Assembly (NCBI GenBank): GCA_021730985.1
Contig: JAKFYI010000021.1
Span: forward strand, 62,001-126,000
Direction: 5' to 3'
Length of the DNA stretch: 64,000 nt
DNA from: Hyphomicrobiales bacterium
GTDB lineage: Bacteria; Pseudomonadota; Alphaproteobacteria; Rhizobiales; Xanthobacteraceae
Shown here: one piece after another, positions 54,348-63,236 of the stretch
Position numbering within the stretch: the first letter of the stretch is position 1
How the letters are laid out: every line of letters begins with the position of its first letter
The notes under the pieces: model-generated
The model's database searches: none
What the model was told of the DNA's origin: nothing
What the model saw: only the letters and a program-made list of their open reading frames with translations
Translations under genes and position numbers: made by a program

Positions 54348-55130
54348 ATGAAGACCAAGGCCAACGGCGTCACGTTCAACACCGAGGTCTCCGGCCCCGA
54401 GGGCGCGCCCTGGCTGATCTTTTCGAATTCGCTCGCCACCGATCTGCACATGTGGGACCAGACCGCGAAGGACCTCTCGTCCACCCACCGCGTGCTGCGC
54501 TACGACCAGCGCGGCCACGGCCAGACCGACGCGCCGGCCGGCCGCTACACGTTCGACATCCTGATCGCCGACATCATCGGTCTGATGGATGTACTCGGCA
54601 TCCGGACGGCGAACTGGTGCGGCATCTCGATGGGTGGCGCCACCGCGATGGGCGCGGTGCAGAAGCATCCCGGCCGGTTCGACCGGCTGGCGATCTGCGA
54701 CACCACAGGGCAATCGACACCGGCGAGTTCGCAGCAGTGGGAGGCGCGCATGGCGAACGCGCAGACGAACGGCATGCAGGCCGAGGTCGAGCCCACCATC
54801 ACCCGCTGGTTTCCGCCGGAGACAGTCAAGGCAAACCCGCCGTATCTCGACGTGCTGCGCAAGATGATCCTGGCGACGCCGGTCAACGGATTCGCCGGCT
54901 GCGCCGCGGCGCTCGCCAACCACGACTATCGCACCGGGATGCGGAGCGTGAAGAATCCGGTGCTGTATCTCTGCGGTGAGAAGGACGGCAACAACACCGC
55001 CGTGATGCGCACGATGCAGCAGGAATTTCCGGCGTCGAAGTATGTCGAACTGCCCGGCGCGGGGCATATCTCCAACCTGGATCGGCCGGCGCTGTTCACC
55101 AAGGCGCTGCGGGATTTCTTCGCAGCGTAA
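54348..55130 (+). CDS. pcaD: 3-oxoadipate enol-lactonase-like alpha/beta hydrolase
   Basis: This 260-residue alpha/beta hydrolase matches PcaD-type enol-lactonases. It begins MKTKANGVTFNTEVSG, has the oxyanion segment SNSLATDLHMWDQ and YDQRGHGQTDAP, and the nucleophile elbow GISMGGAT, where Ser is in G-x-S-x-G. The catalytic Asp should lie near YLCGEKDGNN and the His in GAGHISNLD. Other pca genes of beta-ketoadipate degradation are not in the window, so the assigned step is inferred from sequence alone. Confidence 0.8.
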   Translation: MKTKANGVTFNTEVSGPEGAPWLIFSNSLATDLHMWDQTAKDLSSTHRVLRYDQRGHGQTDAPAGRYTFDILIADIIGLMDVLGIRTANWCGISMGGATAMGAVQKHPGRFDRLAICDTTGQSTPASSQQWEARMANAQTNGMQAEVEPTITRWFPPETVKANPPYLDVLRKMILATPVNGFAGCAAALANHDYRTGMRSVKNPVLYLCGEKDGNNTAVMRTMQQEFPASKYVELPGAGHISNLDRPALFTKALRDFFAA

Positions 55131-55142
55131 TCGCTCTGGCCG

Positions 55143-55781
55143 CTACTTATGCAGAAAGCGCGGGGTGCGGCCGTGGCCCTTGGCCCAGACGGCCAGGTCA
55201 TCGCGCTCGATTTCCGTGCGCCAGCTTGGATTGGCGCGCTCGCGCTCACGAAATTTGGCGTCGCCCATCTGGGGGCTGACCGGCAGCTCGCCGCGCTTGA
55301 TGGCATCCATCATCGCGTGCGTCCACGCCAGCGTTTCCTGCGAAGCCTGGGAACCCGGCTCGATGTCGCACCACAGGCGCGACGCATCGGAGATTCTGAA
55401 GCGCGCAACCAATTGCCACGCCACGCTCGGCATGGATTTCGATTCGCTTGGGACAAAGCTTGAGACGCCATCGGCCTTGAAATTCAAAATGACGAGCAAC
55501 GCCGCATAGGTGCAAACGACAGCGGCCAGGGTGCAGCACCCGGCGGCTAGAGCGATCGGGACAGCCACATCGAGAAAGACCGACCAGGCGGCGGACGAAA
55601 CAGCCAATGCCACGCCGATCGCGAGCACGGCCCTGCCCGGCACGATGGCCGTGCTGCCGGCAAAGGTTCTGGCGAGGAGGCCTTGCGAGGACGCCTGGGG
55701 CGTCAACTGAGACGGTGAGGGTGTCTGACGATTGCCGACGTTCGCAACCAGGCTGCTAGGGGCAGACTCTTGAATCGTCAT
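55143..55781 (-). CDS. Hypothetical membrane protein, 212 residues
   Basis: This protein has a polar N-terminus (about 1-40), two strong hydrophobic segments (about residues 55-75 and 78-105, VALAVSSAAWSVFLDVAVPI then CCTLAAVVCTYAALLVIL) and a polar C-terminal region (about 110-212) with a mix of Arg, Glu and Trp. I do not recognise a named family. ATG 55781 has an upstream ATG at 55796 in frame; either is possible. Codon use looks less strictly GC-biased at third positions than its neighbours, which may mean a recent arrival. It is convergent with the pcaD-like gene. Confidence 0.6.
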   Translation of the reverse strand: MTIQESAPSSLVANVGNRQTPSPSQLTPQASSQGLLARTFAGSTAIVPGRAVLAIGVALAVSSAAWSVFLDVAVPIALAAGCCTLAAVVCTYAALLVILNFKADGVSSFVPSESKSMPSVAWQLVARFRISDASRLWCDIEPGSQASQETLAWTHAMMDAIKRGELPVSPQMGDAKFRERERANPSWRTEIERDDLAVWAKGHGRTPRFLHK

Positions 55782-55930
55782 GCTTGCTTTGACCATCCGC
55801 TTGCAGAAGGAGGGTTGGTGTTCGGCTCATATGAAGGTCGAACACATTGAGAGCCTCGCCTCTACTGGCGCACGGCCTCCGCACACAGGTTTTTTATCCG
55901 GCGCGAATGAGCGCCGGGGCTCGGACGTTC

Positions 55931-56785
55931 CTACAGCATCCCCAGCGGCTGATGCTTTTTCGGCGGCGCAAAGGCACGGTCGAGCGCGGCAAGAGCTGCT
56001 TCATCCAGCGAGACATCGAGCGCCGCGATGTTCTCCCGCACATGCGCCAGGTTCGTCGCTTTGGGGATGGCGATGACGCCGTCCTGAGCCAACAGCCAAG
56101 CCAGCGCGACCTGCGCGGGCGTCGCTCCCACTGTCTTGGCCACCTTGGCGAGTTCGGGGTTCTTGAGCATCCGCCCCTGCTCGATCGGCGAATAGGCCAT
56201 GACCGGCATGCCATGCTCGCGGCAGAGCGGAGCGAGGTCGAACTCGATGCCGCGCCGGGTCAGGTTGTAGAGCACCTGGTTGCTTGAGCAGCCCTCGCCG
56301 CGGCCGCCGGACAGCGCGAGCAGATCGACCATGTCGTCCATGTCGAAGTTGCTGACACCCCAGTGGCGGATCTTGCCCTGCTCCGTCAGGGCGGCGAACG
56401 CATCCACCGTCTCCGCCAGCGGCGTGCTGTCGCGCCAGTGCAGCAGATAGAGATCGATGCGGTCGGTGGCGAGCCGCTTCAAGCTGCGCTCGCAGGCCGC
56501 GATGGTGTTGCGGCGGCTGGCGTTCGACGGCAGCACCTTGCTGACAATGAACATCTCGTCGCGGCGCGTTCCGACCGCCTCGGCGACGACCTCCTCGGCG
56601 CCGCCATCGCCATACATCTCCGCCGTGTCGATCAGCGTGACGCCGAGCTCGATGCCGAGCTGGAGCGCCGCGACCTCGTCCTTGCGGCGGCGGGCGTCCT
56701 CACCCATCCGCCAGGTGCCGAGCCCGAACACCGGCACGGCCTCGCCGGACGGCAGCTTGGTGGTTGGGATCGCCCGCCCCGCCAT
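55931..56785 (-). CDS. Aldo/keto reductase
   Basis: This 284-residue NADPH-dependent oxidoreductase has the TIM-barrel AKR fold. The catalytic tetrad is readable: Asp and Tyr in LIDTAEMYGDGGAEEVVAEA, Lys in MFIVSKVLP, and His in LYLLHWRD. The cofactor-binding end has AIPKATNLAHVRENIAAL. It is probably a broad-specificity aldehyde or ketone reductase. The stop is followed after 2 nt by the phosphomannomutase gene upstream on the same strand, so they may form an operon. Confidence 0.9.
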   Translation of the reverse strand: MAGRAIPTTKLPSGEAVPVFGLGTWRMGEDARRRKDEVAALQLGIELGVTLIDTAEMYGDGGAEEVVAEAVGTRRDEMFIVSKVLPSNASRRNTIAACERSLKRLATDRIDLYLLHWRDSTPLAETVDAFAALTEQGKIRHWGVSNFDMDDMVDLLALSGGRGEGCSSNQVLYNLTRRGIEFDLAPLCREHGMPVMAYSPIEQGRMLKNPELAKVAKTVGATPAQVALAWLLAQDGVIAIPKATNLAHVRENIAALDVSLDEAALAALDRAFAPPKKHQPLGML

Positions 56786-56787
56786 CG

Positions 56788-58287
56788 TCAGATCGTCTGG
56801 TTGTACGCGCCGACCTCGGGATGTGTGCGCAGCACCGCATCCACCGCCTTGAACATCTCGCGCATGCGCGCCTCCGACACCGGGCTCTCGACCACCACCA
56901 CCAGCTCGGGCTTGTTGGATGAGGCGCGCAGCAGTCCCCAGGTGCCGTCCTCGACCGTGACGCGAACGCCGTTGACGGTGACGAGATCGCGGATCGGCTG
57001 GCCGATCACTTTGTCGCCCTTCCGTTGCGCCGCCTCGAAGTGTTTCACCACCTGCTCGACGATGCCGTACTTCTTCTCGTCATCGCAGTGCGGCGACATG
57101 GTCGGCGAGCCCCAGGTCTTGGGCAGCGCATCCTTGAGCTGCGACATCGTCTTGCCGGGGCTGCGGTCCATCATGTCGCAGATCGCCAATGCCGAAACCA
57201 AACCGTCGTCGTAGCCGCGGCCGAACGGCTTGTTGAAGAAATAGTGGCCGGACTTCTCGAAGCCCGCCAGCGCGCCAAGCTCGTGGGTACGGCGCTTCAT
57301 GTAGGAATGGCCGGTCTTCCAGTAGTCGGCCTTCACGCCATTCTTCTGCAGCACCGGATCGGTGACGTAGAGCCCGGTCGACTTCACATCGACCACGAAG
57401 GTCGAACCCGGATGCAGCGTGGACATGTCGCGCGCCAGCATGACGCCGACCTTATCGGCGAAGATTTCCTCACCACGATCGTCCACCACGCCACAGCGAT
57501 CGCCGTCGCCATCGAAGCCGAGCCCGACGTCCGCTTGGGTAGCGAGCACCTCGTCGCGCATGGCATGGAGCATTTCCATGTCTTCGGGATTCGGATTGTA
57601 CTTCGGGAACGTGTGATCGAGCTCGCAGTCGAGCCGCACCACCTCGCAGCCGATCGCCTCCAGCACCTGCGGCGCGAATGCGCCGGCGGTGCCATTGCCG
57701 CAGGCGCAGACCACCTTGAGCTTGCGCTTGAGCTTCGGCCGGCTGGTCAGATCGGCGATGTAGCGCGCCGGGAAATTCTCGACGAAGCGGTACGAGCCGC
57801 CACCTTCCAACTTGAAGCGCGCGTTGAGCACGATCTCCTTGAGCCGCGTCATCTCATCGGGGCCGAAGGTGAGCGGGCGGTTGGCGCCCATCTTCACGCC
57901 GGTCCAGCCGTTGTCGTTGTGCGAAGCGGTGACCATCGCCACGCACGGCACGTCGAGATCGAACTGCGCGAAATACGCCATCGGCGTCATCGCCAGCCCG
58001 ATGTCGTGCACCTTCACGCCGGCCGCCAGCAGACCCGAGATCAGCGAATACTTCACCGACGAGGAATAGCCGCGGAAGTCATGGCCGGTGACGATCTCGG
58101 GCTTCACGCCCAGTTCCCGCATTAGCGTGCCGAGCCCCATGCCCAGGGCCTGCACGCCCATCAGGTTGATTTCCTTGTTGAGCAGCCAGCGCGCGTCGTA
58201 CTCGCGGAAGCCGGTGGGCTTCACCAGCGGCTCGGACTCGTAGGCATAGGTGTTGGGAGTCAGCGCGGATTTGGGCTTGGGGAACAT
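56788..58287 (-). CDS. Phosphomannomutase/phosphoglucomutase
   Basis: This 499-residue alpha-D-phosphohexomutase interconverts mannose or glucose 6- and 1-phosphates for nucleotide-sugar and polysaccharide synthesis. The phosphoserine is Ser122 in VTASHND. The metal-binding loop is GFDGDGDRCG, and the sugar-binding loop is FEKSGHYF, with the late C-terminal phosphate-binding RASSNKPEL. ATG 58287 follows GGAG; the open frame extends to 58332. It is the probable first gene of an operon with the aldo/keto reductase. Confidence 0.92.
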   Translation of the reverse strand: MFPKPKSALTPNTYAYESEPLVKPTGFREYDARWLLNKEINLMGVQALGMGLGTLMRELGVKPEIVTGHDFRGYSSSVKYSLISGLLAAGVKVHDIGLAMTPMAYFAQFDLDVPCVAMVTASHNDNGWTGVKMGANRPLTFGPDEMTRLKEIVLNARFKLEGGGSYRFVENFPARYIADLTSRPKLKRKLKVVCACGNGTAGAFAPQVLEAIGCEVVRLDCELDHTFPKYNPNPEDMEMLHAMRDEVLATQADVGLGFDGDGDRCGVVDDRGEEIFADKVGVMLARDMSTLHPGSTFVVDVKSTGLYVTDPVLQKNGVKADYWKTGHSYMKRRTHELGALAGFEKSGHYFFNKPFGRGYDDGLVSALAICDMMDRSPGKTMSQLKDALPKTWGSPTMSPHCDDEKKYGIVEQVVKHFEAAQRKGDKVIGQPIRDLVTVNGVRVTVEDGTWGLLRASSNKPELVVVVESPVSEARMREMFKAVDAVLRTHPEVGAYNQTI

Positions 58288-58335
58288 CGAATCTCCGGAT
58301 CGGTTGCCGGAGCAATAGCGGAAATGGCGCAACGA

Positions 58336-58371
58336 GTCATTCCGGGGCGCGAGCGTAAGCGAGCGAACCCG
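58336..58371. repeat. Half copy of palindromic repeat family E
   Basis: GTCATTCCGGGGCGC followed by GAGCGTAAGCGAGCGAACCC matches one arm of the element at 22801-22898. The matching arm is missing, and the protease gene starts nearby. It looks like a truncated remnant between the phosphomutase and protease genes. Confidence 0.65.
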
Positions 58372-58378
58372 AAAAAAT

Positions 58379-58894
58379 TTACTGCTCCAGGACCAGCCGG
58401 CCCTTTTCGTGGGTCCATTTTACCCGCGAGAGGAACGACATGCCGAGCAGATTGGTGCCAAGCCCCTCGTCCGGCATCACGAACGCCATGACGTCGCGAA
58501 CCATGATGCCGTTGACCTCGACGCGGTTGAGCATGACCGGGGCCGCCTTGACCACGCCATTGGCGGTGCTGGCCCTGGCGGTGTAGTCGCGCACCGCTGG
58601 ATGAATGCCGAGCTTGGCCGCCGCGCTTTCGCGCAGCGCGATCACCGAGGCGCCGGTATCGACCATGAACTCCACCGCGCGGCCATCAACCCGCGCATCG
58701 ACCTGGAAGTGACCGCGCCCGTCGCTCTGCAGCGTCACCGTGCGGCCCGAAGCCGGATTGGATTGCGGCGTAGGCGCCGCCTTCGCGGTCGTCATGATCG
58801 CCGGCCTGCCGGCCTTGTTCCATTTTTCAAGCTGCTGCGACGCGACGGTGGCCACCGCCGCAATAATGCAGAGGAAGATTAGGACTGCCCGCAT
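58379..58894 (-). CDS. Retropepsin-like aspartic protease, clan AA
   Basis: This 171-residue protein matches the TIGR02281-type clan AA aspartic proteases. An N-terminal membrane anchor (about 4-20) is followed by a linker and a protease domain with the motif MVDTGASVIALRE (catalytic Asp79). Further family traits are ARASTANGVVKAAP and LLGMSFLSRVKW near the C-terminus. Active enzymes are dimers with one Asp from each chain. It is probably periplasmic. Substrates are unknown. It ends before the phosphomutase gene region. Confidence 0.85.
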   Translation of the reverse strand: MRAVLIFLCIIAAVATVASQQLEKWNKAGRPAIMTTAKAAPTPQSNPASGRTVTLQSDGRGHFQVDARVDGRAVEFMVDTGASVIALRESAAAKLGIHPAVRDYTARASTANGVVKAAPVMLNRVEVNGIMVRDVMAFVMPDEGLGTNLLGMSFLSRVKWTHEKGRLVLEQ

Positions 58895-59028
58895 CTCCTG
58901 ACCCCATTTTACCGGGGCACCACAGCATGCCGGCCATCAACACCGTACTAACGGCGGACGATTGCACCGCGGGTTTGCCGGAGACGGTCACCGGGCGTTT
59001 AAAAAAATCGATTCAAATTGAATAAAAG

Positions 59029-59057
59029 AAAAGGCCCCATCCAGGATGGGGCCTTTT
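59029..59057 (-). terminator. Terminator of the second Flp pilin gene
   Basis: AAAAGGCCCCAT (59029-59040) pairs with ATGGGGCCTTTT (59046-59057) around a 5-nt loop. On the minus strand it is followed by a T-rich CTTTTATTC tract, so it terminates the pilin transcript reading leftward. It is a strong, simple hairpin. Confidence 0.88.
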
Positions 59058-59084
59058 GACAGTCCACGTAGCGGAAACCGGAGC

Positions 59085-59249
59085 TTAGTTCAGGGCGTTC
59101 TGCACGCTCGTGAACGTGGTCTTGAGCTTGGAGCCCATGCCCTGCACCACCGCGATGATGGCGACGGAGATGCCGGCGGCGATCAGGCCGTATTCGATGG
59201 CGGTCGCGCCGCTCTCGTCGGCAACGAACTTGGCGAACAGACTCTTCAT
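59085..59249 (-). CDS. Flp type IVb pilin, second unlinked copy
   Basis: This 54-residue prepilin is encoded on the minus strand about 29 kb from the first. It reads MKSLFAKFVADESG, then the peptidase site G|ATAIEYGL with mature Glu5 and Tyr6, then the hydrophobic helix and the same tail ending VQNALN. The mature part differs from the tad-locus pilin at only one residue (Met for Leu), while roughly fifteen codons differ silently. The leader differs at four positions. It has AGGGAA upstream of the ATG and its own terminator. It is very likely a functional second pilin gene. It is too short for a 60-residue cutoff. Confidence 0.93.
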   Translation of the reverse strand: MKSLFAKFVADESGATAIEYGLIAAGISVAIIAVVQGMGSKLKTTFTSVQNALN

Positions 59250-59350
59250 GACGAACTTCCCTGATTGGTGGATGACCGAGGCGCCACCATCGCCGCCAAC
59301 GCTAAAATTCGCGTCAAGAGACGTGACTAATGAAGACTAAAATTGAGCCC

Positions 59351-61948
59351 TTAAGTTCCACGCGGCTTGGCCCGGCGGGTGGCTGGAGCCGCGAGCGGAT
59401 TGTCCGGCCACGGATGGCGGGGATAGCGGCCCTTCAGTTCGGTCTTCACCGCGGCGTAGGAGCCGCGCCAGAAGCCCGGCAAATCGCGGGTGACCTGCAC
59501 CGGCCGGTGCGCCGGCGACAGCAACTCGACGACCAGGGGAACCTTGCCGCCCGCAATGGACGGGTGGCGATCGAGCCCGAACAATTCCTGGACCCGGATC
59601 GAAAGCTTCGGTCCGTCCTCGAATTCGTAATCGATCGGCACCGCGGAACCGGACGGCGCGATGAAATGGGTCGGCGCCTCGGCTTCGAGCCGGCGCTTCA
59701 TGTTCCAGGGAACGAGCGCCTGCAGCGCGCCAGTGAACTCGTCGGCGGAAATTTCCGCGAGCGATGTCTTGCCCAAGACAAGCGCCACCAGCCATTCGGC
59801 GGAACCTGCCGCAAGCCCAGCATCCGACAAGTCGGGCCACTCCCCGCCTTCGGCGCGATGAAGAAACATCGCGCGGTCGCGCCACTGGCTGAGCGGCTTC
59901 GTCCACGGCAGGCGGCCGACGCCGAGCCGCACAATACCGCCGGCAAGCAGGCGCGCATTCGCTTCGCTGGGAGCGACACGCATGGTCTGCTCCGACAGTG
60001 CCAGCGCACCGAGCCGCTGGCTGCGGCGGCCGCGCAGGCCGGTGGATGCCGCATCGAACGTCACATCCTCGCGGCTCTCGATCTTGTCCGCGAAGCGCGC
60101 CTCGATCTCCTTCAGCGTGATGGGGGCCGCCAGCAGCACGCGACTCTGCGCCGCGCTGCCGGTCAGTTCGGCTATGGTGAGAAACGGCTCGCGCGACAAT
60201 GCTGATTTCGGATCGACGTTGCCGCCACGCCCGTTCGCCAGCAAGAACGCGCCGCCCGCGCCGCGGCTCTTGGCGATGCGGTCGGGATAGGCCAGCGACA
60301 GGATTTGCCCAGTCGACATCGGCTCACGCGGCGCACTCGGTGCGTTCCCTCCCCCCTTGAGGGGGAGGGCTAGGGAGGGGGGTGATTGATTGAGCGCAGA
60401 GTTTGACGACCCCCCTCCCCCTCCCTCCCCCTCAAGGGGGGAGGGAGCAGACCGTGCGTGTATCGAAGACTGAAATTCCACACTATCAGCCCAGCGCTTC
60501 GCCATCCGCCGCGCATCCTCGCCGCGGCGGGACCGGTCGCGGCGAAACATGTCGAGCCGGTGCGTGAGATCGACGTCATCGCCGCCGAGACCGCGCTCCG
60601 ACAATATCGCAGCGATGTCGGCGGCGCGGCCACCCGACCCTTCGGCGGCGGCGTCCACCACCATCCGCGCCAAGCGTGGCGGCAGAGGCAGCGCGCGCAG
60701 CCGTTTTCCTTCGTCGGTGATGCGGCCGTCACGATCGATGGCCCCCAACTCCAGCAGCAGCGCCCTCGCCTCGGTCAGCGCGCCGGACGGCGGCGGATCG
60801 AGAAAGGCGAGCCTGCCCGGATCGGCCACGCCCCAATGCGCCAGGTCGAGCATCATTCCGGACAGGTCGGCGGCGAGCATTTCCGGCCGCGCATAGGGTT
60901 CGAGCGCAGCGGTCTGCGGCTCGTCCCACAGCCTGTAGCAGACGCCGGGCTCAGTGCGGCCGGCGCGGCCACGGCGCTGATCGGCGGCGGCGCGCGACAC
61001 CCGCACGGTCTCCAGCCGCGTCAGTCCGACATCCGGCTCGTAGCGCGGCACCCGGGCCAGGCCGCTGTCGATCACGATGCGAACGCCCTGAATGGTCAGC
61101 GAGGTTTCGGCGATCGAGGTCGCCAGCACCACCTTGCGCTTGCCGGGCGGCGCCGGCGCGATGGCGCGGTCCTGCACCTGCGCATCGAGCGCGCCGTACA
61201 GCGTCACCACATCGACGGCGGGATCGCTCACGCGCTCCCTGAGCAACGTCTCGGTGCGCCGGATTTCTGCGGCACCGGGCAAAAACGCCAGCACGGAGCC
61301 TGGATCGGCGCGCAGCGCCCGCGTCACCGCATCCGCCATCTGCTGCTCGATGTGCGCCCGCTGATCGCGGCCGAGATAGCGCGTCTCGACATCGAACGCG
61401 CGGCCCGCGCTTTCGATCACCGGCGCACCGCCGAGCAGCTTCGCGACCCGCACGCCATCGAGCGTTGCCGACATCACCAGCAGTTTGAGATCGTCACGCA
61501 GGCCCTGCTGTGCATCGCGGCCGAGCGCCAGCGCCAGATCGGCGTCGAGCGAACGCTCGTGGAATTCGTCGAGCAGGACGGCGGCGACGCCGTCGAGCGA
61601 TGGATCGTCCAGGATCAGCCGCGTGAACACGCCTTCGGTCACCACCTCGATGCGGGTCTTGCGCGACACCTTGGAGCCGAAGCGGACCCGCAGACCGACC
61701 GTGTCGCCGACCTTCTCGCCGAGCGTGGCCGCCATCCGCTCCGCCGCGGCGCGGGCGGCAAGGCGGCGCGGCTCCAGCACCAGGATTTTCCGGTCGGCGA
61801 TCCAGGGTTCGTCCAGCAGTACCAGCGGAACGCGCGTGGTCTTGCCTGCGCCGGGCGGCGCCACCAGCACGGCGGCGTTGCCCGCACGCAATGCCGCCGT
61901 GAGGGCGGGCAACGCCTCGTCGATGGGGAGTTGGGTGTCGAATTTCAT
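59351..61948 (-). CDS. hrpB: ATP-dependent helicase HrpB
   Basis: This 865-residue DEAH-box helicase of the HrpB family has Walker A PPGAGKTTRVPL (about residues 31-42), the DEFH box LLDEFHERSLDAD (about residue 128), motif III (VMSATLDG) and motif VI (QRRGRAGRTEPG). A winged-helix/ratchet part and the HrpB C-terminal domain (from about residue 640) follow. ATG 61948 matches the family start; upstream in-frame codons overlap hipA. Residues about 501-535 are translated from an inserted palindromic repeat (low-complexity PSPLEGEGGGGGSS and LPLKGGG segments), so the protein is longer there than relatives. Confidence 0.94.
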   Translation of the reverse strand: MKFDTQLPIDEALPALTAALRAGNAAVLVAPPGAGKTTRVPLVLLDEPWIADRKILVLEPRRLAARAAAERMAATLGEKVGDTVGLRVRFGSKVSRKTRIEVVTEGVFTRLILDDPSLDGVAAVLLDEFHERSLDADLALALGRDAQQGLRDDLKLLVMSATLDGVRVAKLLGGAPVIESAGRAFDVETRYLGRDQRAHIEQQMADAVTRALRADPGSVLAFLPGAAEIRRTETLLRERVSDPAVDVVTLYGALDAQVQDRAIAPAPPGKRKVVLATSIAETSLTIQGVRIVIDSGLARVPRYEPDVGLTRLETVRVSRAAADQRRGRAGRTEPGVCYRLWDEPQTAALEPYARPEMLAADLSGMMLDLAHWGVADPGRLAFLDPPPSGALTEARALLLELGAIDRDGRITDEGKRLRALPLPPRLARMVVDAAAEGSGGRAADIAAILSERGLGGDDVDLTHRLDMFRRDRSRRGEDARRMAKRWADSVEFQSSIHARSAPSPLEGEGGGGGSSNSALNQSPPSLALPLKGGGNAPSAPREPMSTGQILSLAYPDRIAKSRGAGGAFLLANGRGGNVDPKSALSREPFLTIAELTGSAAQSRVLLAAPITLKEIEARFADKIESREDVTFDAASTGLRGRRSQRLGALALSEQTMRVAPSEANARLLAGGIVRLGVGRLPWTKPLSQWRDRAMFLHRAEGGEWPDLSDAGLAAGSAEWLVALVLGKTSLAEISADEFTGALQALVPWNMKRRLEAEAPTHFIAPSGSAVPIDYEFEDGPKLSIRVQELFGLDRHPSIAGGKVPLVVELLSPAHRPVQVTRDLPGFWRGSYAAVKTELKGRYPRHPWPDNPLAAPATRRAKPRGT
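60346..60446. repeat. Inverted CT-rich repeat (family C) inside hrpB
   Basis: Left arm 60346-60382 and right arm 60410-60446, 37 nt each, are near-perfect inverted copies rich in CCCTCCCCC and GGGGGAGGG, with 27 nt between them. A single arm is also at 17787-17831. The element is read through in frame by hrpB as a Ser/Pro/Gly-rich stretch. Confidence 0.9.
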
Positions 61949-61970
61949 CCCGAGCAACACGGGCCAACAA

Positions 61971-63236
61971 TCACCGAGAAAACCCTTCATACACAAACGC
62001 GCCCTTGATCGCTTCCGCATCCCTTTCGCTTATGCCGGTGGCGCGCACAACGTCATACCAAGTTGCCCGTACCTGTTCGGTCATTTTGGACACGATCGTT
62101 TTTGCTTCATCGGGTTTAAGCAGAAACCGAGCATGCTGCGACAGAATGTTCTTAGCGTTTGCGAAGCGCCCTTGATCCCCGCACGCCATCGCCAGATCGC
62201 GGTGATCCTGCGCAATGACGGGAGAAGGCGTCAGGTCGTAAGCCGGGGAGAGCTTCCACTCGCGCTCCTTGGCGATCAGCGCATGATTGCGTGGGTGATC
62301 GTCGATATTGGAAATCAGGGCGTTAAAGCAAACGCGCATGAACAGCTCGCATACGTCCCGGGCAGGGTCGACGACGACGCGACGCATTTCTTCGGCCATG
62401 AGCATATAGGACCAGCGGGCGCGGGATTCCGGCGTCTCTTCGGACAACAGCAGGGTCAGGCTGCTGATCATCCGGGCGCGCGCATAGTCCTTGCCGGTCT
62501 TGAAGCGATCAAATCGCTTCACCAGCAGCACATCTTTTCCACCCACTTTCTCGATGCGACTCGTAGCGGCGCCGATGCCGCACTTCCCGGCAAGCACCAG
62601 CATGGCTTGCTCGACCCGCGCGTTATTCCAGCGATCGTCGGGGCGGTTGAATTTCGCGACCCATAATCCTTCATCGTCTTCGACAACGGTTTTCGGGCGT
62701 GCCCCGCCCATGGCGGTGCCGAACAGCAGCAGATCCTGCACCTGTACGGCATCTTCGTCGCGCTCGCGAAGATCATCTTGGACGAGCGCATCCGCAATGC
62801 GCTGGAGCTTTTCGAGTTCCAGCGTTTTGTTGAATTTTCGCCGCGGCGCGGGCGGCTCCTGCCCGAGCCCGAACCCAAGCGCGCCCGCGCGATCCTCGGC
62901 GGCTTCGAGGAGATAATCCAGTTCGCCCAAAGCGGGTTTGCCAGCGTACTTTTCAATGACTCGCCGGCCCCAATAATCGGGGCCGGCATCGCGCAGGGCA
63001 CCGAACACGCCGCTGAGGCGGCCTGTCTCATAGGTCTTGCCGGAAAGTTTGAGTTCGATCGGATCGATCTCGACGGCGTCGTTTCTTGAAAGGTAGCTTC
63101 TGCCGTAGACAAACTGGCCGAGAGCGTTCCCGCGCCGGTCTTTCGTGAGGACAAAGCGTCCCGCCGTGACAGAGGCAGTTTGTCCCGGCAGCGTGATGTA
63201 GACGAAGCATTCCGTTGCGGAGTTTTTAGAATTCAT
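61971..63236 (-). CDS. hipA: HipA family serine/threonine kinase toxin
   Basis: This 421-residue HipA-type kinase is probably the toxin of a toxin-antitoxin pair. HipA enzymes phosphorylate translation factors or tRNA synthetases and cause persistence. The N-terminal Couple_hipA part (about 1-130) has LSGVFGALRDAGPDYWGRRV. The kinase part has GGARPKT (177-183), WVAKF (Lys195), the catalytic SNIDDHPRNH (Asp312/313, Asn317) and AYDL (Asp334). The start ATG 63236 overlaps the antitoxin gene by 11 nt. The longer open frame to 63503 is not coding. All key residues are present, so it looks active. Confidence 0.9.
   Translation of the reverse strand: MNSKNSATECFVYITLPGQTASVTAGRFVLTKDRRGNALGQFVYGRSYLSRNDAVEIDPIELKLSGKTYETGRLSGVFGALRDAGPDYWGRRVIEKYAGKPALGELDYLLEAAEDRAGALGFGLGQEPPAPRRKFNKTLELEKLQRIADALVQDDLRERDEDAVQVQDLLLFGTAMGGARPKTVVEDDEGLWVAKFNRPDDRWNNARVEQAMLVLAGKCGIGAATSRIEKVGGKDVLLVKRFDRFKTGKDYARARMISSLTLLLSEETPESRARWSYMLMAEEMRRVVVDPARDVCELFMRVCFNALISNIDDHPRNHALIAKEREWKLSPAYDLTPSPVIAQDHRDLAMACGDQGRFANAKNILSQHARFLLKPDEAKTIVSKMTEQVRATWYDVVRATGISERDAEAIKGAFVYEGFSR

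Noticed and set aside
60346..60446. Frameshift or pseudogene of hrpB
   Set aside because: The reading frame continues cleanly through the repeat and conserved HrpB motifs continue on both sides, so this is an insertion in frame.
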